NCBI RefSeq assembly: GCF_004153455.1
Contig: NZ_SDQE01000001.1
Coordinates: forward strand, 434,001 to 498,000
Reading direction: 5' to 3'
DNA from: Allopusillimonas ginsengisoli
Lineage (GTDB): Bacteria; Pseudomonadota; Gammaproteobacteria; Burkholderiales; Burkholderiaceae_B
Length of the DNA: 64,000 nt
The translations under genes were made by a program, and so were the position numbers. Under the pieces are notes generated by a model. It was not told the origin of the DNA. It searched no databases and was given only the letters and a program-made list of their open reading frames with translations. Below are positions 49,926 through 56,880 of the stretch, in pieces (the stretch's first letter is position 1; each line of letters opens with the position of its first letter).

Positions 49926-51167
49926 ATGGGACTTTTTAATATATTCCGGCATAAGCAGCCGGAGGCCAGTGCTCGCCCTCAGGCATCGGCCCAAGGTCAT
50001 TCGTTCAGCGGAATGGATGATCCCGCTTTGCTTGAATACATACGTGCGGGGCATAAAAGTGATGAGGCGCTACGAAACATGGCAGCCCTTCGCTGTGTAT
50101 CGCTGATATGCGAATCCATAGGCATGTTGCCTGCAAACGTTATACGCAGCGGCCCGGAAAAGCAGTTGGCGAAAGAACATCCGTCCTACCGTCTACTCAA
50201 ACTGCGGCCCAACACATGGCAAACGCCCTATGAGTTCAAGAGCCAGATGCAGCTATCAGCTCTCATGCATGGCGATGCTTACGCTCGAATAGTTTGGTCA
50301 CGCAACAAGCCCGTCATGTGGGTTCCGTTGCCTTTCGAGAGTGTGAAGGCCAAGTTGCGCGACGACTGGACAATGGTTTACGAGTACACGCGCAAGGACG
50401 GCGGATTGATAACGCTTGAGCAGCGCGATGTCTTCCATCTGCGGGATCTGAGCCTGGATGGCGTAGCTGGCCTGTCCCGTATGAGACTGGCGCGAGGGGC
50501 TATCAAGCTCGCGCAGGACGCCGAGACAGCCGCAGCCAAGATATTTGAGACCGGCAATATGGCTGGCGGCGCCATTGAGGTGCCCAAAGGACTTTCAGAT
50601 CAAGCCTATGCCCGTATGCAGAAATCCTTGCGCGAGGATTATTCGGGTGTGGAGAACAGCGGTAAGTGGATGATCCTCGAAGAACAGGCTAAAGCCAATA
50701 AGTTCGCCGCCACCGCTAAAGAATCGCAGCACATAGAAAATCGCAACGCTCAGATTGAAGAGGTTGCCAGAGCATTTGGGGTCCCTCGACCGCTACTGAT
50801 GATGGATGACACCAGCTGGGGTTCGGGCATAGAGCAGTTGGGAATCTTCTTTATTCAATATGGCTTGCAGCATTGGTTCACTGCCTGGGAGCAGGCCATT
50901 GCCCGATCCATGTTCTCGGATGCGGAAATGGACCAGCTGTATGTGAAGTTCAACGAAAAGGCCTTGCTGCGAGGCACGCTCAAGGATCAGTCGGATGGGT
51001 TTGCCAAGGCGCTAGGCGCTGGTGGCATCGCCCCGTGGATGACTCAAAACGAGGTGCGCGACAACTTGGATATGCCTGCATTCGATGATCCACAGGCCAA
51101 CCAGTTACGCAACCCCATGACACAGAAAGGAAAAGGCGATGAGTCTGATAAAGCTGCCGGAAATTAA
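49926..51167 (+). CDS. Phage portal protein (HK97 family)
   Basis: A 413-aa portal protein, the dodecameric channel for DNA. Family marks: NMAALRCVSLICESIGMLPA; HPSYRLLKLRPNTWQTPYEF; MHGDAYARIVWSRNKPVMWV; and AFGVPRPLLMMDDTSWGSGI. It is full length. Its 3' end overlaps the protease gene by 29 bp in another frame. Confidence 0.94.
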   Translation: MGLFNIFRHKQPEASARPQASAQGHSFSGMDDPALLEYIRAGHKSDEALRNMAALRCVSLICESIGMLPANVIRSGPEKQLAKEHPSYRLLKLRPNTWQTPYEFKSQMQLSALMHGDAYARIVWSRNKPVMWVPLPFESVKAKLRDDWTMVYEYTRKDGGLITLEQRDVFHLRDLSLDGVAGLSRMRLARGAIKLAQDAETAAAKIFETGNMAGGAIEVPKGLSDQAYARMQKSLREDYSGVENSGKWMILEEQAKANKFAATAKESQHIENRNAQIEEVARAFGVPRPLLMMDDTSWGSGIEQLGIFFIQYGLQHWFTAWEQAIARSMFSDAEMDQLYVKFNEKALLRGTLKDQSDGFAKALGAGGIAPWMTQNEVRDNLDMPAFDDPQANQLRNPMTQKGKGDESDKAAGN

Positions 51168-51978
51168 CGCCAGCGCGATCAGCCGTGTACGGTTCGATGC
51201 GCGCCCGGATGCGCTGGAACGTTGGCAACCGGACATCCGCTCGGCTGCGAGCGAGGATGCGTCTATCTCCATCTACGACACGATTGGCTGGTCATGGGAG
51301 GGCGACGGCGTCACTGCCAAGCGCATTTCGGCGGCCCTTCGCGCCATCGGTGACCGCGATGTGACGGTCAACGTCAACTCCCCCGGCGGTGATTTCTTTG
51401 AGGGTGTAGCGATCTACAACCTGTTGCGCGCCCATCCGCACAAGGTGACGGTGCAAGTAATGGGACTGGCGGCGTCTGCGGCCTCTGTTATTGCGATGGC
51501 CGGCGACGAGATACTTATGGGTGATGGAGCATTTCTCATGATCCATAACGCCTGGGCCATTGCGATTGGCAACCGGCACGATATGGCCGCTGCCTCTGCG
51601 CAGCTTGCGCCGTTCGACGCTGCCATGGCAGACGTGTACGCGGCCCGATCAGGCATGACCAGCGAACAGACCGCTGCGCTCATGGACAAAGAGACTTGGA
51701 TCAACGCCAGTCAGGCGGTAGAGGATGGTTTCGCAACCGGATTGATCGAAGATTCGCAAATCACACATGACACCAATTCACAGGGCCAGAAAAAATACTT
51801 GGCTCTGGTTGAAGCCTCCATGGCCAAGGCTGGGCACTCACGCTCGATGCGCCGGAATGTCTTCAAAAACCTATTTTCTGGCAAGCCGGGCGCTGCCGGA
51901 AAAGATGCCACGCCGCGCGCTGGTACTGACATCGCAGCTCAGCTGCAACACCTCCTGAATACAATCAAAGGAAACTGA
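51139..51978 (+). CDS. Head maturation protease (ClpP-like, S14)
   Basis: A 279-aa ClpP-fold prohead protease. NVNSPGGDFFEGVAIYNLLR is the ClpP-like oxyanion region, the catalytic Ser is S113 in MGLAASAAS and the His is H136 in FLMIHNAW. The C-terminal ~70 residues are linker-like. It cleaves the capsid N-terminal delta domain during maturation. The gene lies 1 bp before the capsid gene. Confidence 0.92.
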   Translation: MSLIKLPEINASAISRVRFDARPDALERWQPDIRSAASEDASISIYDTIGWSWEGDGVTAKRISAALRAIGDRDVTVNVNSPGGDFFEGVAIYNLLRAHPHKVTVQVMGLAASAASVIAMAGDEILMGDGAFLMIHNAWAIAIGNRHDMAAASAQLAPFDAAMADVYAARSGMTSEQTAALMDKETWINASQAVEDGFATGLIEDSQITHDTNSQGQKKYLALVEASMAKAGHSRSMRRNVFKNLFSGKPGAAGKDATPRAGTDIAAQLQHLLNTIKGN

Positions 51979-51979
51979 T

Positions 51980-53200
51980 ATGACTACCAATATCCAGCGC
52001 GGCCTTATCGCGGTACGCGCCGAAGGCGACGTGACGAAAGTGGTTGCGTCCCTGCAAAAGGCATTTGCAGACTTCAAAACTGAGCACCAAAAGCAACTGG
52101 ACGATGTGAAGGCCGGGCTTCCCGCATCCGATCACACTGAAAAGCTCATCCGCTTTGAAACCGAACTGTCCAACCTGCAGGCCGCCATGGACGACTTCAA
52201 CGTCAAGCTGGCAGCAGGTCAAATGGGCGGCACCGTCGGCGTTCGCGACAAGGAGTACACCGAATCCTTCCTTGCCCACATGAAAAAGGGCGAGGTCCAG
52301 GCGAGCCTGAACAAGGGCGCGGACGACGAAGGTGGGTATCTCGCGCCCGTGGAGTGGGATCGCACCATCACCGATAAGCTGGTGGAAGTCTCGCCCATGC
52401 GTCAATTGGCGCGCGTACAACGCGTCTCGAAGGCAGGCTTTTCCAAGCTGTTCAACATGGGCGGAACGACTTCTGGGTGGGTCGGTGAGAAGGCGACGCG
52501 CCCAGAAACCAATACACCAGAGTTCGCCTCGCTGAGCTTCACCCATGGCGAGATCTATGCCAATCCGGCTGCGACACAGCAGATGCTGGATGATGCAGAG
52601 ATCAATTTGGAAACATGGCTGGCTGAGGAAAGCAATATCGAATTCGCCTATCAGGAGGGCAAGGCGTTTGTGTCAGGCGACGGCACCAACAAGCCCACAG
52701 GCATCTTGCAGTACGTCACGGGCGGCGCGAAAGCCAGCGCGCATCCCTTTGGCGCCATCAAGCTGGTCAATTCCGGCTCAGATACGGGCATCACTTCGGA
52801 CGCGATCATCGATCTGGTTTATGACCTGCCATCGGCATTTACCGGCAATGCAAAATTTGCGCTGAATCGAAAATCGCTCGCCGCTATCCGCAAACTCAAG
52901 GACGGCCAGGGCAATTATCTGTGGCAACCGTCCTACGTGGCGGGCCAGCCCTCGACACTGTCGGGTTTCCCAGTTGTGGAGGTGCCGGACATGCCGGATG
53001 TGGCTGCGGACGCAGTGCCGCTGCTTTTTGGCGACTTCCAGCGCAGTTACCTGATCATTGATCGGGTTGGCGTGCGGGTGCTTCGCGACCCATACACCAA
53101 CAAGCCATATGTGATGTTCTACACCACCAAGCGTGTTGGCGGCGGGCTGCTCAACCCGCAGCCTATGCGTGGCATGAAGATTACTGACGGACAGGCGTAA
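51980..53200 (+). CDS. Major capsid protein (HK97 gp5 family)
   Basis: A 406-aa HK97-fold capsid protein. The N-terminal ~100 residues are a coiled-coil delta (scaffold) domain (FADFKTEHQKQLDDVKAGLP; LIRFETELSNLQAAMDDFNV). The fold proper starts near LNKGADDEGGYLAPVEWD and includes GWVGEKATRPETNTPEFASL and FVSGDGTNKPTGIL. The upstream protease probably removes the delta domain. It is one of the most strongly assigned genes in the window. Confidence 0.95.
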   Translation: MTTNIQRGLIAVRAEGDVTKVVASLQKAFADFKTEHQKQLDDVKAGLPASDHTEKLIRFETELSNLQAAMDDFNVKLAAGQMGGTVGVRDKEYTESFLAHMKKGEVQASLNKGADDEGGYLAPVEWDRTITDKLVEVSPMRQLARVQRVSKAGFSKLFNMGGTTSGWVGEKATRPETNTPEFASLSFTHGEIYANPAATQQMLDDAEINLETWLAEESNIEFAYQEGKAFVSGDGTNKPTGILQYVTGGAKASAHPFGAIKLVNSGSDTGITSDAIIDLVYDLPSAFTGNAKFALNRKSLAAIRKLKDGQGNYLWQPSYVAGQPSTLSGFPVVEVPDMPDVAADAVPLLFGDFQRSYLIIDRVGVRVLRDPYTNKPYVMFYTTKRVGGGLLNPQPMRGMKITDGQA

Positions 53201-53243
53201 CCCAACAAGGAGGGCTGCGGCCCTCCTGCCCTTGGAGTAGGAA

Positions 53244-53417
53244 ATGAAATTCGTAAAACCCTTCTATGGTTGCAAGGCGGGCGACGTGTACCCCACCAAG
53301 TTCGCCGCCGGCGACGAATGTCCACCTGAGCTTGAGCGTGCGGCCAAATCAACTGATGCTCTGGAAAGTGGACAGTCCAAGCGAAAGGCAAAGGTCGATG
53401 GCAATCCTGACGCTTGA
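53244..53417 (+). CDS. Small phage head protein (57 aa)
   Basis: The frame MKFVKPFYGCKAGDVYPTKF, AAGDECPPELERAAKSTDAL, then a Lys-rich tail. The start FVKPFYGCKAGDVYPxxF is a pattern I recall from short proteins between capsid and connector genes in siphoviruses, possibly a head decoration or assembly helper. ATG 53244 has GGAG upstream; the end overlaps the connector gene by 20 bp. Confidence 0.6.
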   Translation: MKFVKPFYGCKAGDVYPTKFAAGDECPPELERAAKSTDALESGQSKRKAKVDGNPDA

Positions 53418-53877
53418 CCAAGCAATTGCGCATTGTCGGGTTGAATCGGACTACCCGGCCGATCAGTTGCTTCCGTATATGGTAGCGGCTGAAAACTACG
53501 TGATTTCCCACCTTAACCGCGTGGTGTTTGAGAGCGAGCAAGCCCTTAACAATGCTCTGGATAGTTTGCCAAGCACATTAGGGGCCGCGTTCGACGCATA
53601 CCAGACGGCTCTGGGTGTCGCCAGGCAGGTAGAAAATGTTGCGCAAAGGGAGACCATGATCGGCGTTGCGCAGATCAAATATCACGCAGCGCAGAACGCT
53701 GCCAGGCGCACACTGGACGGGATCGTGATTAATGGCGCCATCCACGCCGCTATGTTGCTAACTTTGGGTAATCTTTTCGTCAACCGAGAAGCCGATGTTG
53801 TTGGAGCGTCCGTTGCTATGCTGCCAACCGGCGTACCAGAATTACTGCGCCCATATCGAATGGTGCAAATGCCATGA
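53398..53877 (+). CDS. Head-tail connector protein (gp6-like)
   Basis: A 159-aa protein of the HK97 gp6-like connector type: LTLDQAIAHCRVESDYPADQ, LLPYMVAAENYVISHLNRVV at the N-terminus, and INGAIHAAMLLTLGNLFVNR with VPELLRPYRMV at the C-terminus. An insertion of about 60 residues sits between the two conserved halves. It forms the ring below the portal. ATG 53398 has AAGG close upstream. The stop overlaps the next ATG. Confidence 0.88.
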   Translation: MAILTLDQAIAHCRVESDYPADQLLPYMVAAENYVISHLNRVVFESEQALNNALDSLPSTLGAAFDAYQTALGVARQVENVAQRETMIGVAQIKYHAAQNAARRTLDGIVINGAIHAAMLLTLGNLFVNREADVVGASVAMLPTGVPELLRPYRMVQMP

Positions 53878-54203
53878 GGATTGGCCCACTCAATCGTCGC
53901 ATAACCATCCAGCGCCAAGACACAGCTGAAGATGAGTACGGCGAGCCTATTCCGGGCGCCTGGGTGGACGTGGCCCCCGTTTGGGCGAACATTGCCCATA
54001 AATCCGGGCTGGAGACGGTAAAGTCTGGCGTGGACGTATCCATCGTACAGGCGAGCATCCGGATCCGTTACCGAGAGGACATTACCGCAGGCATGCGCGT
54101 TGTACATAAAAGTACCGTGTATGACATTCGCGGGGTGTTGCCCGATGAATCGGGTCGCGAGTTTGTTGATCTGGTTTGCCAGACCGGAGCCAATCAGGGA
54201 TGA
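53874..54203 (+). CDS. Head-tail adaptor / stopper protein
   Basis: A 109-aa beta-rich head-closure protein of the SPP1 gp16/HK97 gp7-like family (RIGPLNRRITIQRQDTAEDE, AWVDVAPVWANIAHKSGLE, IRIRYREDITAGMRVVHKST). It plugs the connector before tail joining. It is ATGA-coupled upstream, and its stop overlaps the gp10-like start. Confidence 0.9.
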   Translation: MRIGPLNRRITIQRQDTAEDEYGEPIPGAWVDVAPVWANIAHKSGLETVKSGVDVSIVQASIRIRYREDITAGMRVVHKSTVYDIRGVLPDESGREFVDLVCQTGANQG

Positions 54204-54712
54204 AAACCACTATTCAAATGACTGGTCTGCGCGAGTTGGGGCTGGCGATGAAGGAGTTGGACTCCCGGTTGCAGAAAAAAATGGGTCGCAATGCCGTGGC
54301 TGCGGGCGCAAGAGTCATTCAAAAGCAGGCCAAACAAAATGCGCCGCTATTGAAGGAGCCTGCATCCAATCGCAAACGCGGCACGATCAAGAAGCAGATC
54401 CGCTCCAAGGCTGAACGAAAGAAGAATGGCATATTCGAGGCCCGCGTGTGGGTCAAAGGCATTGGCAAGAAAAAAGTGCAGGAGTTTAAGACGGCCACGG
54501 GCCAGAACAGCTCCCAAAATCCGAATGATCCGTTTTACTGGTGGATGGTCGAGCTCGGTACGGCCAAGACACCGCCGCAACCGTTCATGCGCCCAGCCTT
54601 CGGGGCCAAAAAGGTCCAAGCCGCTGAAAAGATTAAATCCAACCTTGCTGACAGGATCGACAAGGAAGCAAAGCAGATCGGACAGACCATAGGGAAGGCA
54701 AACAAAAAATGA
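54200..54712 (+). CDS. Tail completion protein (HK97 gp10-like)
   Basis: A 170-aa protein of the HK97-gp10 family. MTGLRELGLAMKELDSRLQK, AVAAGARVIQKQAKQNAP and YWWMVELGTAKTPPQPFMRP followed by AFGAKKVQAAEKI give the family's start, middle and characteristic GTxxxPPxPFxRPA motif. It acts in tail completion or head-tail joining. ATG 54200 overlaps the previous stop. Confidence 0.9.
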   Translation: MKTTIQMTGLRELGLAMKELDSRLQKKMGRNAVAAGARVIQKQAKQNAPLLKEPASNRKRGTIKKQIRSKAERKKNGIFEARVWVKGIGKKKVQEFKTATGQNSSQNPNDPFYWWMVELGTAKTPPQPFMRPAFGAKKVQAAEKIKSNLADRIDKEAKQIGQTIGKANKK

Positions 54713-55083
54713 GTTTTGAATCGGACCTCAGAGCGTGCCTGCTGCCGTTGGTCACCAGCGGGGTGTACTTTGGCGTACTTCCACTGGACAAGGTGCCTAC
54801 TGCTGAATCACCTTCGCGCGCCGGATGGTCAGCCATTGTGCTGCCCACTGAAATAGTGACGCCCGACAACACCATTTGCGGCGCCTCAGACCTTGAGGAC
54901 TACCGCGTGCAGATTGACGCCTACGCGCCCTCCTACGGGCAACTGGTTACGCTGCGCACACAAATATTTTCGGCGGTCGAGGCGACGTTTGAGAGCGCAG
55001 CGCGGATCAATGATCTCACTGATTACGATCCCGACCTGAAATTACATCGTCGGATCATCGAGTACAGCATTTCTGCTGAATAA
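54709..55083 (+). CDS. Tail terminator / DUF3168 protein
   Basis: A 124-aa protein of the DUF3168/tail-terminator (lambda gpU-like/SPP1 gp17-like) kind: FESDLRACLLPLVTSGVYFG at the start, a middle of beta strands (LEDYRVQIDAYAPSYGQL), and VTLRTQIFSAVEATFES. It caps the tail tube and stops its growth. It is ATGA-coupled to the gp10-like gene. Confidence 0.82.
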   Translation: MSFESDLRACLLPLVTSGVYFGVLPLDKVPTAESPSRAGWSAIVLPTEIVTPDNTICGASDLEDYRVQIDAYAPSYGQLVTLRTQIFSAVEATFESAARINDLTDYDPDLKLHRRIIEYSISAE

Positions 55084-55128
55084 CCTACCGGCCCGCCACA
55101 AGCGGGTTTCTTTTTGGAGCTTTGAAAA

Positions 55129-55788
55129 ATGAGCAAAGGAAAATCCACGCCGTTTCGCGGAAGCCGTCTGTTTGTGCAGCAGGAGGTATCGGAGACTACT
55201 GCGGCCATCACAGCCATCACGGCCACCAACCCTGGAACCGTCACTACGAGCGCGGCGGCCGCCAAGGGCGACATCATCACGATTGCGGGCCTACCCGGAT
55301 TCGATGGCCAATACGTTGTTGCATCTGTCGCTTCGGGTACGCTGACATTGGCCGACGCCGACTGGAGCGATGAACTGGCGCCTGAAGAATTCGACGGAGC
55401 CACCGTTGCCAAGCTTGATTTTTTAACGCAGTTTTGCGAATTGACCGGCTTTAATCACTCTGGCTCTACGGTCAGATACGATGATGCGAGCACGATCTGC
55501 TCTGGTGACTATGATGACTTTGACGCTGTGTCTATTGATTCAGGCACTTTGCAACTGGACTTCAATTTCGCGCCAGCAGTGCCGATACAGGAAAAACTGC
55601 GTGAATATGAACGCACGATGGAGAAGTTCTGGGTCAAGGTGCTTCTACCTCGCAGCCAAGGCACGATGGCCTATTACGGCGGCGTCCAGAACGGCCCTGG
55701 AATGTCCGGGTCCGCTACAGAATCCAAGTTCACATCCGGCGTTACCTTAAAACTGTCGGGACCATACTTCCATATCAAAGCGGCATAA
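55129..55788 (+). CDS. Major tail tube protein
   Basis: A 219-aa tail tube protein. The N-terminal KSTPFRGSRLFVQQEV, the internal EFDGATVAKLDFLTQFCELT and the C-terminal FWVKVLLPRSQGTMAYYGGV, SGVTLKLSGPYFH match lambda gpV/phi-type tube proteins. Two Ala/Thr repeats (ITAITATNPGTVTTSAAAAK) lie near residue 35. It polymerises around the tape measure. It is followed by the chaperone pair. Confidence 0.85.
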   Translation: MSKGKSTPFRGSRLFVQQEVSETTAAITAITATNPGTVTTSAAAAKGDIITIAGLPGFDGQYVVASVASGTLTLADADWSDELAPEEFDGATVAKLDFLTQFCELTGFNHSGSTVRYDDASTICSGDYDDFDAVSIDSGTLQLDFNFAPAVPIQEKLREYERTMEKFWVKVLLPRSQGTMAYYGGVQNGPGMSGSATESKFTSGVTLKLSGPYFHIKAA

Positions 55789-55797
55789 GGAGCGGGC

Positions 55798-56094
55798 ATG
55801 AATGCCAAGCAAATGAAGGAAGCCTTCGCGAAGAAAAAACTGAAATCGGCCATCGTTGAGATTGATGACGTTGGTAAGGTGATGATTCGCGAACTGGCGC
55901 TGCGGGATTTGGATAGTGTGGACTCGGACGATACGACAGACGCCAGGGCAAGAAACGTGGCGCTCACCATCTACACCGAGGACGGCTCCGAACGAGTGTT
56001 CGACCCAGATAGCCCTGAGGACATTGAAATCATCAAGAACCTTGGCAATCGTGAAATTAACCGACTGGCAAGTGCGCTCGCGGCAAAAAACTAA
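55798..56094 (+). CDS. Tail assembly chaperone, zero-frame product (gpG-like)
   Basis: A 98-aa protein (NAKQMKEAFAKKKLKSAIVE, VMIRELALRDLDSVDSDDTT, EDIEIIKNLGNREINRLAS). Located between tail tube and tape measure genes, it is the gpG counterpart of lambda. It ends at TAA 56092, directly after the slippery heptamer A AAA AAC. A fraction of ribosomes should slip back one base to make the longer fusion. Confidence 0.85.
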   Translation: MNAKQMKEAFAKKKLKSAIVEIDDVGKVMIRELALRDLDSVDSDDTTDARARNVALTIYTEDGSERVFDPDSPEDIEIIKNLGNREINRLASALAAKN

Positions 56095-56369
56095 CGCCCC
56101 AGCGCGAGTTCATGATAGAGCTGAGCTTAGCGCTGGGGAAAACCCTTGAAGAACTCCGGGACATGTCGGAAAGCGATTTCCGCCTGTACCAGCAGTACTA
56201 CGCCAAGCAGCCATTCGGTCAATGGCGTGCCGACTACAACGCAGCCAGGATCGCCCAGTCCATGGCGGGCGGCAAGTTGCAGGACCTGATGCCGTTTTGG
56301 TTTGACGACGAAGAGGCAGCGAACGAAGAGGCTTTTGACGAATTGATTGCTGGCGCTATTTCGATCTAG
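55798..56369 (+). CDS. Tail assembly chaperone, -1 frameshift fusion (gpGT-like)
   Basis: Slipping back one base at A AAA AAC (56085-56091, zero-frame codons gcA AAA AAC) continues from C56091 as CTA ACG CCC..., in frame with the downstream ORF that contains MIELSLALGKTLEELRDMSE, SDFRLYQQYYAKQPFGQWRA and ends EAFDELIAGAISI. The fusion is 190 aa (98 + 92). The downstream part has an in-frame ATG (56112) but no clear ribosome site, which supports frameshifting. Both proteins coat the tape measure during tail assembly in lambda. Confidence 0.82.
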
Positions 56370-56375
56370 CAGCCC

Positions 56376-56381
56376 TATAAT
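56376..56381 (+). promoter_or_regulatory. Perfect -10 box of the moron promoter
   Basis: TATAAT lies 32 bp upstream of the 131-aa moron ATG, just after the chaperone stop. A good -35 at normal spacing is not obvious (GCGCTA at 17 bp; TTGCTG is 23 bp away). Confidence 0.45.
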
Positions 56382-56412
56382 TCCAGTAATAATCTGAAAT
56401 AAAGGGAGTGGC

Positions 56413-56808
56413 ATGTACACCGTTATGGCTCTTATCGGCAGCTTCTTTTCCCTGTGGGCACTGCTGGCCTGGTTGGCGTGTGGGCTCTTTGCTGGGCATT
56501 TGGCAGGCGAGAAGAACAGATGCGGATTTTGTTGGTTCTGCTGGGGAATTCTTTTCGGTCCTTTGGCCCTGATCACTGCGGTTGGCCTTCCCGATAATAG
56601 GACCATGGCGGCGCCTGCTACAAGGACGCAGAGTGCGCTCAATGCAGCATATCAGCCTCTTCCTGTCGAATTGTTGGATCCAGACACTTCGGCGTCAGAG
56701 GAAGTCGGACGCAACGTTTCGAAGATGTCGAAAGACCCGCTTTACTGGATCCTCGTACTTGCCGGGATTGCAGCTTTAGCTTTTATTTATTTGAAGCATC
56801 TACGCTGA
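56413..56808 (+). CDS. Moron: membrane protein in the tail operon (131 aa)
   Basis: It has two N-terminal membrane segments (MALIGSFFSLWALLAWLACG; FCWGILFGPLALITAVGLP) joined by a short Cys-containing loop, a hydrophilic middle, and a C-terminal membrane helix (DPLYWILVLAGIAALAFIYL). No tail function fits it. It sits between the chaperone and tape-measure genes with its own TATAAT box, a GGGAG ribosome site and a terminator just after the stop: the defining structure of a moron. Likely expressed in the lysogen, perhaps changing the host envelope or blocking superinfection (inference). Confidence 0.7.
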   Translation: MYTVMALIGSFFSLWALLAWLACGLFAGHLAGEKNRCGFCWFCWGILFGPLALITAVGLPDNRTMAAPATRTQSALNAAYQPLPVELLDPDTSASEEVGRNVSKMSKDPLYWILVLAGIAALAFIYLKHLR

Positions 56809-56844
56809 ACGAATGAGCCCGCTCCACGCGGAAATGTGTTCATG

Positions 56845-56867
56845 GCCACCTTCGGGGTGGCTTTTTT
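56845..56867 (+). terminator. Terminator after the moron
   Basis: GCCACC (56845-56850) pairs with GGTGGC (56856-56861) around a UUCG-type loop, followed by six T's. It lies inside the late operon, between the moron and the tape measure, so late transcripts must read through it. Confidence 0.75.
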
Positions 56868-56880
56868 ATTGGTGACGATT

